The translations under genes and the position numbers were made by a program. A DNA stretch of 29,759 bases from VBCK01 sp035511515 (GTDB taxonomy: Bacteria > Pseudomonadota > Gammaproteobacteria > Burkholderiales > Burkholderiaceae_F). Position 1 is the first letter of the stretch; every line of letters begins with the position of its first letter. The stretch lies in NCBI GenBank assembly GCA_035511515.1, contig DATKFG010000137.1:1-29759 (forward strand), read 5' to 3'. The notes under the pieces were generated by a model. That model saw only the letters and a list, made by a program, of their open reading frames with translations, ran no database searches and had not been told where the DNA came from. Positions 25,225-29,759 of the stretch are shown here, piece after piece.

Positions 25225-26391
25225 ATGTCCACACTCCACCATGAGCCGTCATCTGGGGGTCGGGCCTTCCTCTGGGCCGGTGCCGCGCTGGGACTGCTGC
25301 TGGTGGCGGCTTTGCTCGCCAGAAGCTTCGGATGGCTGGGCGGATCCGCCAAGGCCGAACCGGAACCGGCGGTGATGCTTCGTCAAGGCGACAAAATCAT
25401 CATCCCCGAGGGCTCGCCGTTGCGGAACCGTCTGACCGTGATGCCGGCGTCAGCCCAGCCGATCAGCTCGAAGCTGGTGCTGCCGGGGATGGTCGAGGCC
25501 GATCCGACGCGCACGGCCGCCGTCCTCACGCCGCTCGGGGGCCGCGTCCTGGAGCTCAGGATCGCGCTGGGCGACCGCGTGGCCAGGGATCAGGTCCTGG
25601 CGGTGATCGATTCCACGGACCTGGCGCAAGCCCTGGACGACAACGACAAGGCCGCGGATGCTTTTCACCTGACCGAAAAAAACCTGGCGCGCCAGCAGGA
25701 GCAATCCAGGATCGGAGCCGCCTCGGATCGAGACCTGGATCAGGCCAGAAGCGACCATGCGCAGGCGGCGGCCGAATACACCAGAACGCAGGCGCGCTTG
25801 AAGGTCGTCGGCGTGTCAGCCCAAGCCGGGCAACCATCCGGCTTGCTGACGGTGCGCGCGCCCGTGGCGGGCAGCGTCACCAGTGTTTCGGTTGCGCCCG
25901 GCAACATGATCAACGACCCGACGCAGCCGATGATGACGATTGCCGACCTGAGCACCGTCTGGGTCACCGCGCTCGTACCCGAAAAGGATGTTGCAGCGGT
26001 CTTCAAGGATCAGGCGGCCGAGGTCCGGCTGGCGGCCTATCCGGACCGGCTGCTGCGGGGCAAGGTCCTGTTCGTGGCCGACGTGATCGAGCCGGATTCG
26101 AGACGCAACAAGATCCGGATCGCCTTCGCGAATGCCGAACACCTGCTCAAGCCCAATATGTTCGCGACGATCACGCTGATGGGGCCCCAGCAGGCCCGCG
26201 TGCTCCTGCCCAGCTCGGCCCTGCTGATGAACAACGACAGGACCAGCGTCTTCGTGGCCAGCGCGCCGTGGACCTTTGAGCGCCGCACGGTCGACCCGCG
26301 ACTGGAAGAGGGACCGATGGTCGCGATCGACTCCGGCGTGCAGGCCGGCGAACAGGTCGTGGTGAAGGGCGGGATCCTGCTCAATGATTGA
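25225..26391 (+). CDS. RND efflux periplasmic adaptor (CzcB/CusB type)
   Basis: A 388-residue membrane-fusion protein. The N-terminal hydrophobic segment (about 14-34) anchors or exports it. The usual order follows: a beta-barrel/lipoyl strand (KLVLPGMVEADPTRTAAVLTPLGGRVLELRIALGDRVARDQVLAVI), an alpha-helical hairpin (about 132-190, DLAQALDDNDKAADAFHL to AEYTRTQARL), the second lipoyl half (LLTVRAPVAGSVTSVSVAPGNMI), and the membrane-proximal domain (LVPEKDVAAVFKDQAAEVRLAAYP). It bridges the pump and the outer-membrane channel. No obvious Met or His metal-binding extension is present. Its stop overlaps the pump start by 8 nt. The ribosome site before ATG 25225 is only CGGGGGC. Confidence 0.9.
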   Translation: MSTLHHEPSSGGRAFLWAGAALGLLLVAALLARSFGWLGGSAKAEPEPAVMLRQGDKIIIPEGSPLRNRLTVMPASAQPISSKLVLPGMVEADPTRTAAVLTPLGGRVLELRIALGDRVARDQVLAVIDSTDLAQALDDNDKAADAFHLTEKNLARQQEQSRIGAASDRDLDQARSDHAQAAAEYTRTQARLKVVGVSAQAGQPSGLLTVRAPVAGSVTSVSVAPGNMINDPTQPMMTIADLSTVWVTALVPEKDVAAVFKDQAAEVRLAAYPDRLLRGKVLFVADVIEPDSRRNKIRIAFANAEHLLKPNMFATITLMGPQQARVLLPSSALLMNNDRTSVFVASAPWTFERRTVDPRLEEGPMVAIDSGVQAGEQVVVKGGILLND

Positions 26392-29300
26392 CCAGTTCGT
26401 CGGCATCTGCCTGCACCGGCGCGTTGCGGTCATCGTCCTGGCCTTGCTGCTGAGCGGCTTCGGCGTCTATGCCTGGGAGACCTTGTCGGTCGAAGCCTAT
26501 CCCGAGCTGGGCGATGTGGCGGCGCAGGTGACGACGCAATTGCCCGGCCTTGCTGCCGAGGAAGTCGAACAGCTGATCACGGTGCCGCTGGAGCGGCAGA
26601 TCAACGGCACGCCCGGCCTGCTGCTGATGCGCTCCTCGAGCACCTTTGGCCTGTCGCTGATCACCGTCCTGTTCCGCGACGGCTATGAAGACTACTGGGC
26701 GCGGCAACGCCTGACCGAACGCATCAACCAGGCCGTGCTGCCGGCGGGCGCGACGCCCTCGCTGGACCCGGTCGCCGGCCCCGGCGGCGAGATCTACCGC
26801 TACACCCTGGAGTCGGACACGCGCAATCTGCAGGAACTGTCGCAGATCCAGCGGTGGACCGTGATTCCAGCCATCAAGTCGGTCCCCGGGGTGGTCGACG
26901 ACACGAATTTCGGCGGTTTCACCGCCGAGTACCAGCTGGACCTTGATGTGAAGCAGCTCCAGCACTACGGCCTCGGCATCACCGACGTCATCAACGCCAT
27001 CAACAACAACAACACCAACGCCGGCGGCGGCCGGGTTTCACGCGGCGATCAGAGCTACGTGATCCGCGGCGTCGGACTGATCCACAACCTGGCCGAGATC
27101 GGCTCGATTGTCGTCACGCAAGTGAACGGCACCCCGGTCCTGGTGCGCGACCTCGGCCGCACCACGCTCAGCCACCAGGAGCGCGAAGGCATCCTCGGCA
27201 AGGACAGCAATCCCGACACGATCGAAGGCATCGTGCTGATGCTGAAGTACCAGAATCCGTCGGACACCCTGCGCGGCATTCACGCCAAGGTGGCCGAGCT
27301 CAATCGTCAATTGGCGGGTCTCGATGTCAGGATCGCGCCCTACATCGACCGCGACGATCTGGTCCGCGCCACCATCCACAAGGTGGGCCGTACGATCGCC
27401 GAGGGCATCGGCCTGGTGTTCCTGATCCTGATCCTGTTCCTCGGCAGCGCGCGCAGCGCCCTGGTGGTGGCGGTCACCATCCCCCTGGCTCTGGTTTCGG
27501 TGTTCTGCCTGCTCAATCTCACCAGGGTTTCGGCCAATCTGCTGTCGCTGGGGGCCATCGATTTCGGCATCCTGGTCGACGGAGCGATCGTGGTGACCGA
27601 AGCCATCCTGCGCCGGCGCGAGGCCATGCCCGACGAAGAACTGAGCGAAAGCGAGACCAAGGCCGCCGCGCTGCAGGTGACCCGGCCGATCTTCTTCGCG
27701 AGCCTGATCATCATCACGGCCTATCTGCCGCTGTTTTCCTTCGAGCGGGCCGAGGCCAAGCTGTTCACCCCGATGGCCTATACGATGGGCTATGCGCTGT
27801 TCGGCGCGCTGCTCACGGCCCTGGCTCTGGTGCCCGGCCTGGCCTACATCGTGTTCCGCAAGCCCGGCCGCTTCTATCACAACCGCTGGCTCGAACGCCT
27901 GACCGAAATGTATGACCGGATGCTCGCTGCCTGCCTCGACCAGCCGCGGATCATCTACGGCGTGGTGCTGTTCGCTTTGCTGGCGGTGGTCGGCCTCGGG
28001 GCGACGGTTGGGCGCGAGTTCCTGCCGGATCTGGACGAAGGCGCGCTCTGGCTCCAGGTGCAGATGCCGACCGGCCTGGCCCTGAACAAGGCGAGCGACA
28101 TGGCCAGCGATCTGCGGCGGGCCATCCTGAAGTACCCCGAGGTCTCCTACGTGGTGACGCAGACCGGTCGCAACGACGAGGGCACCGATCCCTGGACGAT
28201 GTCCCACATCGAAGCGCCGGTGGGCTTGAAACCGTATGACGGCTGGCCGGCAGGCGAAACCAAGAAGGAGTTCGTGGATCGGCTGGCCGCCGGTCTGGCC
28301 AAGGAATTGCCGGGCTATTCGATCGGCATCAGTCAGCCGATCATCGACGGCGTCAATGACCTGATCGGCGGCGCACACAGTCCGCTGGTGATCAAGATCT
28401 TCGGGGACGACCTGGGCGAGCTGCGCGGCATCGGCCGCCAGATCGTCGAGGTGCTGTACACCATTGCGGGCACTTCGAGCGCGTCGATCTTCCAGGAGCC
28501 GCCAATCCCGCAGATAGAGATCCAGCTGGACCGCGAGAGGGCCGCGCGCTACGGCGTGAACATGACCGACGTGCAGAACGTGATCCAGACCGGGATCGGC
28601 CAGGCGCCGGTCTCGACGGTCTATGTGGGCGAGAGAACCTATCCGTTGACCGTGAGGTACACGCAGGAAGCGCGCAGCCAGCCGCAGGCCCTGGGCGACC
28701 TGTTCGTCAATACCGCCGGCGCAGTGCAGGTGCCGCTGGCCCAGATTGCCGACATTCGCGTTCGGTCGGGTGAAAGCACGGTCACGCGCGAGAACGGTCG
28801 TCGCAACCTGACCATACGCATCGACAACCGCGACCGGGATCTGAGCTCCTACCTGGCCGAAGCGCAGGCCAAGATCGCTGCCCGGGTCCATTTTGACCAG
28901 GATAAGATCCGGTTGGAATGGGGCGGGCAGTTCGAGAACCAGCGGCGCGCCGAAGCGCGGCTGCTCGTGATCCTGGCCCTGGTGCTGGGCCTGATGCTGA
29001 TCTTCCTGACGATCGGGACCGGCTCGTTGCGGCAGGCGCTGCTGATTCTGGGCGTGGTGCCCCTGGCGACCCTGGGTGGCCTGGTGTCGCTGCACCTGAC
29101 GGGGCAGAACCTCAATGTCGCCAGCGGGGTAGGCTTCATCGCGCTGTTCGGGGTGGCGGTTCAAAACGGCATCATCATGGTGTCCAACTTGAACCGCATG
29201 AGGAAATCCGGCCTGGAACTGCACGACGCGATCATGAAGGGCGCAACCGAGCGCCTGCGGCCGGTGCTGATGACGGCCACGGTCGCGACCCTGGGCATGC

Positions 29301-29476
29301 TGCCGGCGGCCATCCACACCGGCGTCGGCAGCGACGTGCAGCGGGGTATCGCGACGGTGGTCGTGGGGGGGCTGGCGATTTCGACCGTTCTGACGCTGAT
29401 TGTTCTGCCCTCGATGTACCACGTCATCGAGCACTGGGCCGAGCAGCGCCATGGCCAGGCAAGATGGGGACACTGA
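26384..29476 (+). CDS. RND efflux pump, CzcA/CusA (heavy-metal efflux) family
   Basis: A 1030-residue inner-membrane pump with the duplicated RND layout: TM1 at about 13-32, a large periplasmic loop, TM2-6 at about 335-475, TM7 near 530, a second loop, and TM8-12 from about 865. TM4 carries D393, D399 and E406 in DFGILVDGAIVVTE, the D-x6-D-x7-E proton-relay pattern of CzcA-type heavy-metal pumps. GREFLPDLDEGALW and SVPGVVDDTNFGGF also fit the family. It uses the proton gradient to move substrate out through the adaptor and outer-membrane factor. The ion (Cu/Ag or Zn/Co/Cd) cannot be told here: no metal regulator is adjacent. The start overlaps the adaptor end; the stop overlaps the next start. 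Confidence 0.93.
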   Translation: MIDQFVGICLHRRVAVIVLALLLSGFGVYAWETLSVEAYPELGDVAAQVTTQLPGLAAEEVEQLITVPLERQINGTPGLLLMRSSSTFGLSLITVLFRDGYEDYWARQRLTERINQAVLPAGATPSLDPVAGPGGEIYRYTLESDTRNLQELSQIQRWTVIPAIKSVPGVVDDTNFGGFTAEYQLDLDVKQLQHYGLGITDVINAINNNNTNAGGGRVSRGDQSYVIRGVGLIHNLAEIGSIVVTQVNGTPVLVRDLGRTTLSHQEREGILGKDSNPDTIEGIVLMLKYQNPSDTLRGIHAKVAELNRQLAGLDVRIAPYIDRDDLVRATIHKVGRTIAEGIGLVFLILILFLGSARSALVVAVTIPLALVSVFCLLNLTRVSANLLSLGAIDFGILVDGAIVVTEAILRRREAMPDEELSESETKAAALQVTRPIFFASLIIITAYLPLFSFERAEAKLFTPMAYTMGYALFGALLTALALVPGLAYIVFRKPGRFYHNRWLERLTEMYDRMLAACLDQPRIIYGVVLFALLAVVGLGATVGREFLPDLDEGALWLQVQMPTGLALNKASDMASDLRRAILKYPEVSYVVTQTGRNDEGTDPWTMSHIEAPVGLKPYDGWPAGETKKEFVDRLAAGLAKELPGYSIGISQPIIDGVNDLIGGAHSPLVIKIFGDDLGELRGIGRQIVEVLYTIAGTSSASIFQEPPIPQIEIQLDRERAARYGVNMTDVQNVIQTGIGQAPVSTVYVGERTYPLTVRYTQEARSQPQALGDLFVNTAGAVQVPLAQIADIRVRSGESTVTRENGRRNLTIRIDNRDRDLSSYLAEAQAKIAARVHFDQDKIRLEWGGQFENQRRAEARLLVILALVLGLMLIFLTIGTGSLRQALLILGVVPLATLGGLVSLHLTGQNLNVASGVGFIALFGVAVQNGIIMVSNLNRMRKSGLELHDAIMKGATERLRPVLMTATVATLGMLPAAIHTGVGSDVQRGIATVVVGGLAISTVLTLIVLPSMYHVIEHWAEQRHGQARWGH

Positions 29477-29759
29477 TGCTGGCGCGCCCCGCAGTCGCCG
29501 CTTTGATCGCAAGCCTGGCGGCTTGCGCCGTCGGTCCCGACTACCAACAACCTGCGCCGCCTGCTGCGCACGGGTACGGCGGCGCCCCCTCGCACGGGCA
29601 AACCTCGGGAGTCGAGGCAACGGCCGGCGGCAACGTCCAGCAATTTGTCGAGGGCATGGACATTCCGAGCGAGTGGTGGGTGCTGTTTCGATCCCCCAAG
29701 CTGAGCCGCCTGGTGCAGGAGGCGCTCAAAGCCAATCCGAGCGCCGGCGCCGCCGAGGC
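29476..29759 (+). CDS. outer-membrane factor lipoprotein, NodT family (3' truncated by window)
   Basis: The first 94 residues are present and the frame stays open to the window end. The sequence starts MLARPAVAALIASLAACAVGPDY, a lipoprotein signal with lipobox LAAC and the CAVGPDY sequence common to NodT/CusC-like channels. WWVLFRSPKLSRLVQEAL followed by ANPS matches the first helices of the channel domain. ATG 29476 overlaps the pump stop (TGATG), so translation is coupled. It would form the trimeric outer-membrane tunnel of the tripartite pump. The stretch at about 30-58 is Gly/Ala-rich and longer than usual before the WWVLF motif. Confidence 0.88.
   Translation, partial: MLARPAVAALIASLAACAVGPDYQQPAPPAAHGYGGAPSHGQTSGVEATAGGNVQQFVEGMDIPSEWWVLFRSPKLSRLVQEALKANPSAGAAE

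Noticed and set aside
25052..25375. 107-residue plus-strand open frame before and over the adaptor start
   Set aside because: It overlaps the adaptor gene by 151 nt in another frame, its nearest AGGAGG is about 17 nt from the ATG, and the sequence resembles no family.
27038..29620. 860-residue open frame on the minus strand
   Set aside because: It is antisense to the RND pump gene, whose family motifs are clear; long antisense frames arise from strong GC bias at third codon positions. Its translation is rich in His, Gln, Arg and Asp and resembles no family.

Overview
The window is GC-rich (roughly 65% by eye), densely coded and entirely chromosomal in character. Gene content (LigD/Ku end joining, E. 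coli-type RtcB, TonB receptor plus YfiR-like protein, hydroxyproline catabolism, CzcA/CusA-type RND pump, DUF1800/DUF1501 pair) fits a soil or water proteobacterium, most likely a betaproteobacterium of the Burkholderiales. That placement is inference from gene families, not from a marker gene. No rRNA, tRNA, transposase, integrase or CRISPR array was seen.

Layout. (1) 1-1083, plus strand: the end of a gamma-glutamyltransferase, a 26-nt palindromic repeat, and a small UBP-type zinc-finger protein. (2) 1267-4412, plus strand: an exported DUF1800 lipoprotein and a DUF1501 protein with a Tat-like leader. (3) 4450-14802, minus strand: eight co-directional genes. In transcription order they are a TonB-dependent receptor, a YfiR/DUF4154 periplasmic protein, a membrane histidine kinase, a HypD-type deaminase, 4-hydroxyproline epimerase, a DadA-like FAD oxidoreductase, a di-haem lipoprotein and a secreted beta-propeller-like protein. 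The first six are overlapping or separated by no more than 32 nt and may be one operon. (4) 15005-17112: a small unknown protein, then a DUF1579-like protein divergent from a WYL regulator across a short promoter region containing a clean inverted repeat. (5) 17153-24949: a DUF72 protein divergent from a six-gene plus-strand run of ligD, ku, a MerR-HTH/TPR protein, rtcB, an AraC regulator and a VOC protein. This is a nucleic-acid break-repair island combining DNA end joining and RNA ligation. (6) 25225-29759, plus strand: an RND efflux operon of adaptor, HME-type pump and outer-membrane factor, the last cut off by the window end.

How the genes work together. The epimerase, oxidoreductase and deaminase supply three successive steps from trans-4-hydroxy-L-proline to 2-oxoglutarate semialdehyde. 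The final dehydrogenase and a transporter are not in the window. The receptor, YfiR-like protein and kinase form a plausible envelope-to-cytoplasm signalling chain, but no response regulator is encoded beside them. LigD has all three enzymatic modules and sits directly upstream of ku. Its ligase-polymerase linker carries two copies of a 29-nt palindromic element read in different frames. I consider this insertion, the ku-MerR/TPR-rtcB arrangement, and the kinase-hydroxyproline linkage the most unusual parts of the window.
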